Part shown: piece by piece, positions 29,074 to 39,000 of the stretch
How the letters are laid out: every line of letters begins with the position of its first letter
How positions within the stretch are numbered: position 1 is the first letter of the stretch
IMG/VR virus record: IMGVR_UViG_3300047508_000144
Span: 1 to 64,000 of that record
Source: a virus
Length of the DNA stretch: 64,000 bases
Direction: 5' to 3' (one strand)
Translations under genes and position numbers: made by a program
Notes under the pieces: model-generated
Seen by the model: only the letters and a program-made list of their open reading frames with translations
The model's database searches: none
What the model was told of the DNA's origin: nothing

Positions 29074-30677
29074 CCGATGTACGCGCCACGCAGGTCGGGG
29101 TTGAAGAGTGGGCGTCAGTAGTCCCACCACAGCTTCGAGCCACTCAGGTCAGCGTCGAAGAGTGGACTAGCGTCCAACCGGGCTGGCCCGGTGCAGCGGC
29201 TGGCGTCGGTACTGCTGCGGCGACTGGGACTGGGCTGCTACTACGCCAGGGTCAAGCAAATGGCGTCGGTGGTGCTGCGGCGACTGGAGCTGCGCTGCTA
29301 ACAAGCCAGGGCCAGGCGGCCGGCGTCGGCGCTGCTTCTGCTGTAGGTCAGGCGCAAGGGGCGCCCCTGACACTAGCCACTGGCCGTGCTTCTGGTACAG
29401 GCGTCGCCTACGGTTCCAGCACCATCCTTGGCGGTAAGCCGAGGAAGATGAAGGGCCAGGCGAATGGCGTTGGTTCAGCACGAGCTTCATCTATCCGCGG
29501 GTCTGCGGGATTTGCCGCGGCGAGCGGAGATGGAAATGCTGAGGGTTCCGTCGCAGCCCCTACGGAGGCTGCTGGTGTGGCCTTCGGTACTGGTGAGGGC
29601 CACGCATCCGCGCCATCCATGTCCGGCGTGGGGGCATCCGCGATCGGCTTTGGCGACGCTATTGGCGTGTCCGCGTCCGGCGTGGCGGCGTCTGCGGCGG
29701 GGTTCGGCAGTGCGATTGCAGTGTCCGCGTCCGGCGTGGCGGCGTCCGCGGCGGGGTTCGGCAGCGCAGTTGCAGTGTCTGCGTCCGGCGTGGCTGGCGT
29801 TGCTGCCGGGTTCGGCAGTGCGGCTAGCGTATCTGCGGCTGGCGTGGCGGGCGTTGCTGCTGGATTTGGCAGCGCGGCTGGTGTGTCTGCGTCCAGCGTG
29901 GCGGGCGTCGCTGCTGGCTTCGGTAGTGCAGCTGGCGTGTCCGCGTCTGGCGTGGTGGCTATCTCTGCTGGCTTCGGTAGCGCCGCCGGGGTGTCCGCGT
30001 CTGGCGCGTCGGCCTTCGCTGCCGGGTCCGGCGGCGCGCATGGTGTCTCGGGCAACGCCACTGTTGCGATCGCCAGCGGCTACGGGAATGCATTTGCGGA
30101 GTATGCCTTCGAGGCAGAATCGACTGGCCGGGCAATCGGTTCTGGTGACGGCGTTGCGGCGATGCCCCAGGTCGGCGCGGGAGCGGCAGGCGGCGTCGGT
30201 AGCGCCCTTGGCAGCAGCTCGCCGATGTTTGCGGCGGTTGGGGCGGCCCAGGCAAGTGGTACTGCTGTCGGTGCAGCTTTTGGGGCGGTCACTGCCCGGG
30301 CGGGCGGGGATGGCGCGGCGGCAGCAGTCGGCGGGACGATTGTCCAGGCTGCAGGTCAGGCTGCGGGTGTTGGCGATTTGGTGGCCGGCGCTGGTTTTAT
30401 CGGTCAGGCTTCCGCGACTTCTGATGCGGCTGCGATCAGCTCGACCATCGGGGTGCGGTTCTCGTTCGGGCAGGCTAACGGTACCGGGCTCGCATTCGGA
30501 CATACAGAGCATAGCGAATTTGCGTACGGGTCAGCGGCCGGTGTCGGTGATGCGTACGGCAGCTCTCCATACCCCAAGCAAATCCTGTCGTTGTACGGGC
30601 GCCGGAGCGGTATGGTGCTTCAGGGGAGTGGTTCATCGTCTGGTGGGGATACCAGGCGCCTGGTAAGGTCGGGGTGA
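29070..30677 (+). CDS. glycine/alanine/serine-rich repeat fibre protein, 535 aa
   Basis: The N-terminus carries two copies of a short motif (ATQVGVEEWASVVPP and ATQVSVEEWTSV), shared with the protein at 44681-46558. Most of the rest is Gly/Ala/Ser repeats with an invariant small-residue pattern, including eight 18-residue units (GFGSA...VSASGVA). The structure may be an extended beta or glycine-rich rod. The C-terminal 40 residues are normal, ending in a Tyr/Arg-rich segment. Confidence 0.7.
   Translation: MTDVRATQVGVEEWASVVPPQLRATQVSVEEWTSVQPGWPGAAAGVGTAAATGTGLLLRQGQANGVGGAAATGAALLTSQGQAAGVGAASAVGQAQGAPLTLATGRASGTGVAYGSSTILGGKPRKMKGQANGVGSARASSIRGSAGFAAASGDGNAEGSVAAPTEAAGVAFGTGEGHASAPSMSGVGASAIGFGDAIGVSASGVAASAAGFGSAIAVSASGVAASAAGFGSAVAVSASGVAGVAAGFGSAASVSAAGVAGVAAGFGSAAGVSASSVAGVAAGFGSAAGVSASGVVAISAGFGSAAGVSASGASAFAAGSGGAHGVSGNATVAIASGYGNAFAEYAFEAESTGRAIGSGDGVAAMPQVGAGAAGGVGSALGSSSPMFAAVGAAQASGTAVGAAFGAVTARAGGDGAAAAVGGTIVQAAGQAAGVGDLVAGAGFIGQASATSDAAAISSTIGVRFSFGQANGTGLAFGHTEHSEFAYGSAAGVGDAYGSSPYPKQILSLYGRRSGMVLQGSGSSSGGDTRRLVRSG
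29620..30050 (+). repeat. 54-bp tandem coding repeats
   Basis: About eight units of 54 bp encode VSASGVAxxAAGFGSAxx with small variations. DNA-level similarity is high (gcgtccggcgtggcggcgtc recurs), so unit number is likely to vary by recombination. Confidence 0.8.
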
Positions 30678-30692
30678 ACAAGGATTAGACCG

Positions 30693-30962
30693 ATGAACAG
30701 CATACGCATCGAGCGGGCGCAGAACGGCTTCCTTGTCTGCATGGACGACCCGGCGATCGTCGCCAAGAACCAGAAATCCGATGGCCCGTATGTAGACCCG
30801 GAGCGGCAATTTGTTTTTGACGATGAGGCTGAGGTCATCGCGTTCATCACTAAGAACCTCGACAAGATCATACCGGCCAAGAAGGACGATTTTGCCTCTA
30901 GTTTCGATGCGGCAGTCGAAGAGAGTGACGAAGAGGAAAAGGCAGAGGAGAGTAGGAAATGA
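30693..30962 (+). CDS. hypothetical acidic protein, 89 aa
   Basis: MNSIRIERAQNGFLVCMDDP, a compact alpha/beta start (QFVFDDEAEVIAFITKNLDK) and a very acidic tail (AVEESDEEEKAEESRK). Such proteins are frequent before podovirus tail genes; role unknown. The ATGA overlap joins it to the next gene. Confidence 0.7.
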   Translation: MNSIRIERAQNGFLVCMDDPAIVAKNQKSDGPYVDPERQFVFDDEAEVIAFITKNLDKIIPAKKDDFASSFDAAVEESDEEEKAEESRK

Positions 30963-31297
30963 GCACGGTGCTCCCTGAAGACGACGAGCCGATGCCGCGT
31001 AATGCGAGGTCTAAACTATCAGATGTGAGAACCGACGCGCCACCTCCGGTGAAGACTGCCGCACGAATCAAGATCGTTCTCGAAGAAGACAGTGCGATCC
31101 CGCCGACCGGGTTGTACATTTCGGCGAACGGTAAGCCGTACTTGCTGATGGCTGGTGTTGAGGCGGAGGTGCCGCCGGAGGTGATAAGCGTCTTGAACGA
31201 CGCAGTGACCTCGGTGCCGGTCATTGATCCACAAACTCAGCGTGTGACGGGTTATCGTTCGCGGTTGAGGTTTGCCTACAGGCGTATTGATGGGTGA
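30959..31297 (+). CDS. hypothetical protein, 112 aa
   Basis: MSTVLPEDDEPMPRNARSKL, then beta-rich segments (ARIKIVLEEDSAIPPTGLYI; PYLLMAGVEAEVPPEVISVL). It could be a small head-tail or fibre-attachment protein. No ribosome site of its own; coupled to the previous gene. Confidence 0.7.
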   Translation: MSTVLPEDDEPMPRNARSKLSDVRTDAPPPVKTAARIKIVLEEDSAIPPTGLYISANGKPYLLMAGVEAEVPPEVISVLNDAVTSVPVIDPQTQRVTGYRSRLRFAYRRIDG

Positions 31298-31300
31298 CCC

Positions 31301-32080
31301 ATGCGCACCGATGAGCTGTTGTCTGAACTGCGGCATCACATACTGAGAGATGTATCGGACCAGGTTGCCGGTGCGAGTGACTATCTATGGTCTGACAATG
31401 GGCTGATCAGGTACATCAACGAAGGGCAGACCAGGTTTGCCCGGCAAACCAAGTGCCTACGTGATTCAGTGACGCCATCAATCTGTCGGTTCACGACAGT
31501 GGCTGATCAGGAATTCTATTCGCTCGATCCTCATATTGTCAGCGTAATATCGGTGCGGATGACCGGCGATAAGGCCGACCTGGCTCGTGCCGGGCATGCC
31601 GATCTCGATACCTACCATCAGCCGAACACCTACTTTTTCGATCCAGGTCAGCTTTCAAGCATGTCGCCGGGCAAGCCAGTGGCGTGGACGACGGATGAAA
31701 GTGTGGTCCAGGAGACAGGTGGTTCTTATAGAGCGATCCAGCTGCGGCTTTACCCGATACCAACAGCGCCGTACTCGGGCATCATCGGCAACATGCGCGT
31801 TGCGCGCCTGCCACTTACTGAGTTGAGCATTAGTAAGCCAGATGGTGTTCCTGAAGTCCCGACAGAACATCACATGGATATCTTAAACTGGGCGGCGTAT
31901 CTGGCGCTGCGCGGGGTCGACCTCGACGTTGCTGGTGGTGGTGCGTGGGATCGCGCCAAGGAGTTTCGGGCTGCGTTCGATGACGCAGTCAAGGACATGC
32001 AGAGGGACGCACAGTCCAAGATGTTCCGCCCGTTGCAATGGGCTTTCGGCCGCAATGGGTTTAGCTACGAGAGGTACTGA
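31301..32080 (+). CDS. head-tail connector-like protein, 259 aa
   Basis: Begins MRTDELLSELRHHILRDVSD with LWSDNGLIRYINEGQTRFAR; this helical start and a beta middle (EFYSLDPHIVSVISVRMTGD) are typical of tail adaptor proteins found after the capsid genes in podoviruses. A C-terminal helix (WDRAKEFRAAFDDAVKDMQR) follows. It should fill the portal-tail joint. Confidence 0.7.
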   Translation: MRTDELLSELRHHILRDVSDQVAGASDYLWSDNGLIRYINEGQTRFARQTKCLRDSVTPSICRFTTVADQEFYSLDPHIVSVISVRMTGDKADLARAGHADLDTYHQPNTYFFDPGQLSSMSPGKPVAWTTDESVVQETGGSYRAIQLRLYPIPTAPYSGIIGNMRVARLPLTELSISKPDGVPEVPTEHHMDILNWAAYLALRGVDLDVAGGGAWDRAKEFRAAFDDAVKDMQRDAQSKMFRPLQWAFGRNGFSYERY

Positions 32081-32082
32081 TC

Positions 32083-33084
32083 ATGGCAGCGCTTCGACGC
32101 GGTATAGCGCATTACCAAGGTGGTACGGAGAATGCGACGACTTCAGATGCGACGGCAGCTCCACCTGCAACTACATCGCTACCGGTGACTTTTTCAACAG
32201 CGCCACCACCTGCACCAGCGCAAGGCACGCTTAGTAGGATCGGGAGCCTGTTCACCGGTAATTTTGGAGGGGTCGCGGCAGACCCGAACGCATCGCCGTT
32301 CATGTCGTGGCTTGCTGGAATAAACCAGACTGCGCAAACCGACACACGAGCACGAAATCTTGCTAGTGGGCCGTCTCTTGCTGAGAAAGCGTATACCGGT
32401 CTTTTTGGCAATCAAGCTACTGACTGGCCTGCGCTTCAGCAACGTGATGCTACGGCTAAAGTGCTAGGTGATCCGGTGGTGCAGCACACTCTTCGGACCA
32501 ATCCTAGTATGTTGGCAAGAGCTGAACAGGACCCAGCTAAATTTGCGACAGTTGCTCAGCATCCAGATTTTCGTGCAGACATGGAGAAGGCGTTAGGAAT
32601 TTCTAAGGCGGCAGCAGCAAATCCAAAGGCAACTCCGGACGAGATTAAGCCGACTGTAGATAAAGCGACTAACGCCAATGTTCACCCGGACGTAGCACAT
32701 CAGGCTGTCGCGCCTCATAAATATACGAGAGAGGAGTTCATCAACACCTTCAGCAAGGTCCCGACAGAAACCTTCATGCAGTTATTTGGAAATCAACTTG
32801 CGCATGTTCGGACCCCGGAAGAGAAGGCAACGTCAATATTTTTTGACAAAATGCATGAGACGTACGCTGAGGCTAACCAGAAGGTTAAGGATATGGCGGC
32901 GGCAGACGCAGCAGCAAAGGAAAAAGGCCAACCTGCGATACACGATAGGTATGTGTTGTGGGGGAAGAATGCTTTCGATCAAGCAAAAGAAGAACGGGAC
33001 AAAGCAATGAATGCCATTACGGAGGCGTTGAAGGCGAAAGCCGGAATATCCCAGAAAGGGTACTACATTCCAGGCCAACCATAG
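32083..33084 (+). CDS. putative internal virion protein, 333 aa
   Basis: N-terminal Thr/Pro-rich flexible 45 residues, then helical segments (PSMLARAEQDPAKFATVAQH; FDKMHETYAEANQKVKDMAA). Directly precedes the 2189-residue protein, the usual place for ejection proteins. Lower GC and codon use than its neighbours is visible. No motif recognised. Confidence 0.6.
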   Translation: MAALRRGIAHYQGGTENATTSDATAAPPATTSLPVTFSTAPPPAPAQGTLSRIGSLFTGNFGGVAADPNASPFMSWLAGINQTAQTDTRARNLASGPSLAEKAYTGLFGNQATDWPALQQRDATAKVLGDPVVQHTLRTNPSMLARAEQDPAKFATVAQHPDFRADMEKALGISKAAAANPKATPDEIKPTVDKATNANVHPDVAHQAVAPHKYTREEFINTFSKVPTETFMQLFGNQLAHVRTPEEKATSIFFDKMHETYAEANQKVKDMAAADAAAKEKGQPAIHDRYVLWGKNAFDQAKEERDKAMNAITEALKAKAGISQKGYYIPGQP

Positions 33085-33093
33085 GTAAGAACG

Positions 33094-36000
33094 ATGGCTG
33101 GGTGGTTTGACACTTATACTCCGCGGTTTGACAGTTACCTGCCGCCGTCTGAGCCAGGTACGTCGGTGTTGCCGACGCGAACGCTGCCGGCCGAGGTTCC
33201 TGCGACTGGCACCGGTGACTGGTTCACCTCCGGTATCATGTCTGGCTTTCATGGAGCGCTCAAGGAAGGAGCACGCGCACTTCAAGCTGGGGCCCAGATG
33301 ACGGGTGCGTCTGATGTGGCCAAATCTCTTGCTGAATTTGCTGAAGCGCGCCACCGTGATGAGCAGTCGTATGCGCGCCCGGATTTGGAAGCTAGTCCTT
33401 GGTCGCCCACCGGGATCGCCTACAACATTGCGCGCATGGTGCCGATGGGGGTCACGGCGCTTGGTGGAAGCGCGATTGGAGCAGCATTGGCTCCAGAGGC
33501 TGCAGTGGGGGCAGCTGGAGCAGGGGCCGCAGCTTTAGCTGCCAGAGCAGCACCTGCGGTGTTGCCTCGTCTGTTGGGCGCTTCAGCAGCGACATATCCG
33601 TTTGTGACTGGTGCAAACGTCGAGCGGGAGATCAGTGAAACTGGCGAGCTTAAGCATCCAGGTAGGGCTGCGTTGCTTGGAATACCGGAAGCAGCTTTGC
33701 AAGGAGTGTTGCCTGGGAAGTTGCCATCGTTCTTTAAGGAAGGGATTTTATCAGGAGTTACGCATTCTGCAGCAGTGCAAGGCATTGCCGGTGGTGGAAC
33801 TGAAGCACTGACCCAATTCATGGGTGATCCGAATCGTGGATTTGCGGATCGGGCAGGTGCTGTTGTGCACTCGGCTTTGAGCGGTGCGGCGCTTGGTGGA
33901 ATCATTGGCGGTGCGTTTGGTGGTATGCGCGCGCTTACTGGAAAGCCAGCGGCACACGTAACTGATGAGGACCTAACTAAGAGTACTGATCAGGCGCTCA
34001 TTCCTGAGGAGCGACGATTACCGGCACCGCGCACAGTGTCGACGCCATTGTCAGAGCGACCGGTACCAGGAGAGCCGGTTGCTGCGGGTCCGCCGCTGCA
34101 GGAGCTATCGCCGACAGAGTTGTGGCAACGATTTAACAAGGTGCAAGAGTCTATAAAGATCAATCCGCAAGATGTTGATGCGTTGGATGCTTCCCGGCTA
34201 TTGGGGCAGGAGTTCACGCGGCGATCGGCGGAGATGGAGCCGGCACCTGCGATACCTGAACCGCCTAGGCAGATAGAATATCAGCCCGGTGTTGTCCCGC
34301 TCGAAATGCGAGGGCCGGTAAATGAGATACCGGCTGGTGAGATAGCTGGACGTATAGATGTCCTGAAGCCGCCGCGGACACAGGCAGAAGCCGAAGAACT
34401 TCGGCAGCTTGTGCAGGAGCAACAGCGACGTGCGGCTGAAGAAGCTGAAGCAGCTGCTGCGGCAACAGAGGCGTTGGGACAGCAACCAAAACAGCTACCT
34501 CCGCCTTCGCCTAAATCGGGGTCGCCGCCAGGGATTATTAAAGAAGGCGCGCCGCTGCATGAGATGGGCGCCACTGATCTAATGGGTCGGCTTCACTATG
34601 TGCAACAGTGGCTAGCTACTAATCCGGAAGACCCCAGAGCGTTACGAGCTAATGAGTTGTTGGGGCAGGAATTCTCGCGGCGAATGGAAGAGACGGCGAA
34701 GGCCGAACCTGCTGCGGCAGCTGCAGCTGAGCCTGCGGCAGCTGAGCCTGCAGCAGCTGAGCCTGCGGCAGCTGCAGCAGCTGCGGCAGTTGAACCTACA
34801 GTAGCTGAGCCTGCAGCTCCTGCGGCACCTCCTCCTGTATTGGATTTTACCAAGGGTGCGATCAAAGCAGGTAAAACATTGTACGACGCAGCAACGCCTG
34901 AAGCTAAGGCGACGATGCGTCAGCCGTTGATCGACGAGATTGTTAGGCGGGCAGGAGAGGGTAAAGACCCGACAAAGCTGCAGGCGAAATGGGCTGACAA
35001 ACTTGATATCTGGGATGAGGTAGAGAAGGCAGCTTTAGAGCGGCCACCTGAAACGCCGCCCGGTGTAGCGCCAGAGGCTCCGGCTACACCAGTGACTGAA
35101 CCCTTGGTTCCTCCAACATGGGAAACACCGGAGCGGGCAGCTCAACGAGAGCAACAGTCTGCCAGGGCTACGGAGGCTTTAGACAATTTAAGACAGACGC
35201 TGGACGAGACCAGGATTAAACCTCCACCACCCCCAGCTACTGCTGCTCCGATCAGGAGCGCAGAAGATCGTGCAACTGCGCTTAACGGAATTGCAGCGCA
35301 TATTGATGCGCTTCCTGATTCAGAGATCAAGACCAAGTCTGCTGCCGAAGCAGAGACTGTGATGCAGATGTTACCGCGCGTTGAGGCAAATCCCGGTTTG
35401 GCTTTGTCGCTTAATGTCCGGTTGACGCGGCTGCGTAACCAGGTCGAGGCGGCTGCGCAACGGCCTGCTGAGGCCGCGGCATCTCCGGACCTGGCACCAT
35501 CGCCGCTCGCCGAGGCGAAGCCTGCAGCGGTTGGCGATCTCGACGACCTAGCGACGAAGGCACAAGGTACGTTGTCTGGTTTGCGCAAGTTGTTAGGCCC
35601 CCGTGCAGCTGAGGCGATTGATCAGCACGAACAATGGTTAGCGTCTGCCAAGAAAGCGATAAGCCCGGAAGAGCAGGCTGAGGTTTTGAAGGCGGACCCA
35701 GAGAAGGATATCGACGCAGACAATCTTGGAGGTTTGACGCAACTTAGCCCGAAGATGCGGAAGCAAGTTGGTGACTATCTAGCGACACAGCATGAGGCAG
35801 TGCGCCAGGCGCTCCAGGCTGAATCTGGATCACGCGCGCGAGTGATCGCCTCACGTGATGGTCTGCCGGTGACACAGCTCGATGCCGATGTGGCGGACCT
35901 GCACCAGCGCGGTGTCCCGCTTACGGATGTCGCTGATCATATTATTGAGCACACTGCCGATCCGGAGCAGGCAGCGATCGTAGCGAAGCTCAGAGACTTT

Positions 36001-39000
36001 TTGCCGAAGGATGCGAAGACCGTTTTCCGGGATGGTGTTACCGACAAAGAAGGCGAGTACTTCACCAAGCAGAAGACTTCGGCGCTCTACAATGCGGCGG
36101 ATGCTGCAACGACCGCCGTCCATGAGATGGCGCACGCAGTAATGCACCGGGCCTTGGAGGGCGACAGTGCTGCGGCAAAAGCCATGCGAGGCATCTATGA
36201 TCAGCTCAAGGACAAGGGAGATCACGCCGGCATAACCGATGCGCATGAAATGGTGTCGGAGGCAATGGCCAATCCGACTTACCGTAGTTTCCTGAAGTCC
36301 CAGATGGTGAAGGGCACCAGTCTCTGGGATCGAATGATTGATACGGTGCGAGGTTTCATCGGCCTGGACCCTAGGCTGTACAATGCTTTCGATCGCATCA
36401 TGTCGCATGGCGACGACTTGATGAAGGAACAGAGGGCGTATCCGAATGAGTGGTTGGGACCTGACAGCTACGCCAGAGTGACGAATAATGCGAGCGGTAC
36501 TGCGGCAGCTGCTGCTGATGCGGGTGATAGGTCGTTAAGCGAAAAGCTTTTCAACGGCTCACTCAATGTCAAGGAGTTCTTGCGTGACATTGCACTTGGT
36601 TGGAATCCTGGTCAGTGGCTCGCTAGAAACCCGGAGTACAATAAACTCTCGCCTAATATACAGGCGCATGTTGATACGCTGTCGATGGAGGACCCTCGAA
36701 AAAAGCAGATAGGACGAGCGGCCATAGTTGCCGATCGACAATCGAGGGCGCTTCCTGCGGAAGGGCAGGAAGCTTTGAAGCAGCTCATGGCGGCGTCGAC
36801 CTCCTATGGGTTCCATCCAGATCAAGGGATTGCTCAGTACATCGACGACATCAAAGACAACCCGACACGGGTGCGACAATTCCAGGCCGTCAAGGATTTG
36901 TGGAATGCGGCTGGTAACATCCCAGGTGTTCGAGAAGCGTACAACACGTGGCGCTCGACCATGTCGATGCTGGGACAGATGACCGCCGTGCATAATCTAC
37001 AGGCATCAGAGCGCGCTGTTGGGTTGGCGACGGATGATGCGTTCAGGAAGTTCGACGGTCGTAGTGATCTGACCAACCAACCGAAAGAGGGCGAAAAATT
37101 CTGGCAGAAGGAATTGAACGACAGGATCGCAGCCAACAAGGAATTCAACAAACAACTGACTACTCAGAAGGCTGCGATAGATACACAGCTTTCTGAGATA
37201 GAGTTCAAAAAAGATTATCCGAAGGAGCTTGTACAGCAGCAAGCCAAGCTGGGGTCTCAGATCGAGACGCTTACTGAGGCGATTAAATTGGCGGAAGGCG
37301 AACAGAAGCGGATGCTCAAGGAGCCGTACTTCCACCTTGGGCGCAAGGGAGATTATTTTGCCACGGGCAAGCTGATTACGACGCCGGGCGTGGTTGACCC
37401 GGAAACCGGGAAGAGTAAGCCGGTAGTCGATCAAGCTGTGCTCGAAAAGTTCGCCGATCATTTGCAGAAGAACGGCATCAACGATGTGGCGATCATGCAG
37501 GGCAACCAGCATGGTACGTTCTACACGCGCGTGGAAACTCCTGCCCAGTTGGGTGCGCTACAAAAAGTGCTGGAGGCTGCACAGAGCGAAGGGTTGCTGT
37601 CAAAGACAGACCCGTTAAAAACCGGCAAGATATTCGACCCGCATGTTTTCAACAGAGTTGCCACACAAGCGACGCAAGATGTCATCGAGCGGCTGCGAGC
37701 AAACCGCCCGGTAGCTCCTGAGGGAACAGACCAGGCTGCATTGGATAAGGCACATTATGAGTCGATACAAGATTTGCAGCGTACGCTTTTGAGCATGACG
37801 CCCGAGACATCAATGAATCGGTTGATGGCGCATCGGCAGAATGTACAAGGCTTCAGCAAGGACATGCTGAAAAGTCAGGGATACGCGGCAGACGTTTCGG
37901 CGTTCAGTCTTGCTCGTCGGTCACTGTCGCATGAGGTCAGCGCAGCAGAAGCTGGCATGCTGAAAGATGTCGAGAAAGCCAACAGTACTGATGGTGTTCC
38001 TCTGAACACAAGGTTGGGTCTCGCGGATACGGTAGAGGAGTTGATGCGTGGGCAGCGGCTCAGGCAAACTTACGTACCCCCAGATTGGAAAAGTGGACTT
38101 CGTCAATTTACCAACTTCCTGCATATCGGGATGAGCCCGGCGTATGTTCCGATGCAGTTGAGCCAGCTGGCGATGACTGGCGCTCCGGAGCTTGCCAAGC
38201 TGCAGGGCTCCGGTCTTGCTGGTTACGGTCCAGCGTTTGCGGCAATGACGCGGGCAGTGGCGCCGACTATGAAGGCTCTTGCTGCAACAGTTCGAAGTCC
38301 GGATGGGCTGACGGCTGGGATCACACGCGAGGGTCTAGAAAAAAGTACGCTCACACCAGCGCAGATCGATACGATCATGGGGATGGAGCTGCGGGGGTCG
38401 TTGGGATCGTACACTGCGTCAGTAAGCGAGCATCCAGCATTGACCGGTACGATGCTGAAAGCGGCAAACACGCTGGGCACGTATGCCGATCTTGCTCCTA
38501 GAGTGATCATGGGCCTTGCTGCCGATGAGCTTTACACGGCGAAAGGTCACCCCACACTGTCGCGAGAACAATTCATCGACCGCGCGATTGGTGACAGCCA
38601 GGGTTATTACAGTGCGGCTCTTGGCGCACGGCAGATGGGTAGAGCCGGTTTCCTTGGTTCTTACACGCCGATGACCATGCAATTCCAGACGTGGAATATC
38701 AATCTGGCCAACAAGCTTTACCATGAGGTGTACGACGCATTCAAAGGCGATCCGCAGACGCGGAAAGATGCTCTTACGTGGCTGGGTGGTCATGCGGCAG
38801 CAACGACAATGTTGGCTGGTACGTTGGGGCTGCCGGCAGTGTCGGTAATGGCTTCAGTCTACGACAAGTTCATGAACTCGGTTACGGGCCGCGATGATCA
38901 CGACATAACGGCATCGTATCGTGGTTTCCTCGCAAACCTGTTCGGCAAGGACATGGGTGAGATCATCGCTCGTGGGTTGCCGCGTGCAGCAGGGATGGAC

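Noticed and set aside
29464-30666. Long alternative frames in the Gly/Ala repeat gene
   Set aside because: Arg/Pro/Ala-rich composition typical of a shifted repeat frame; the frame with the shared TQVSVEEW head is preferred.
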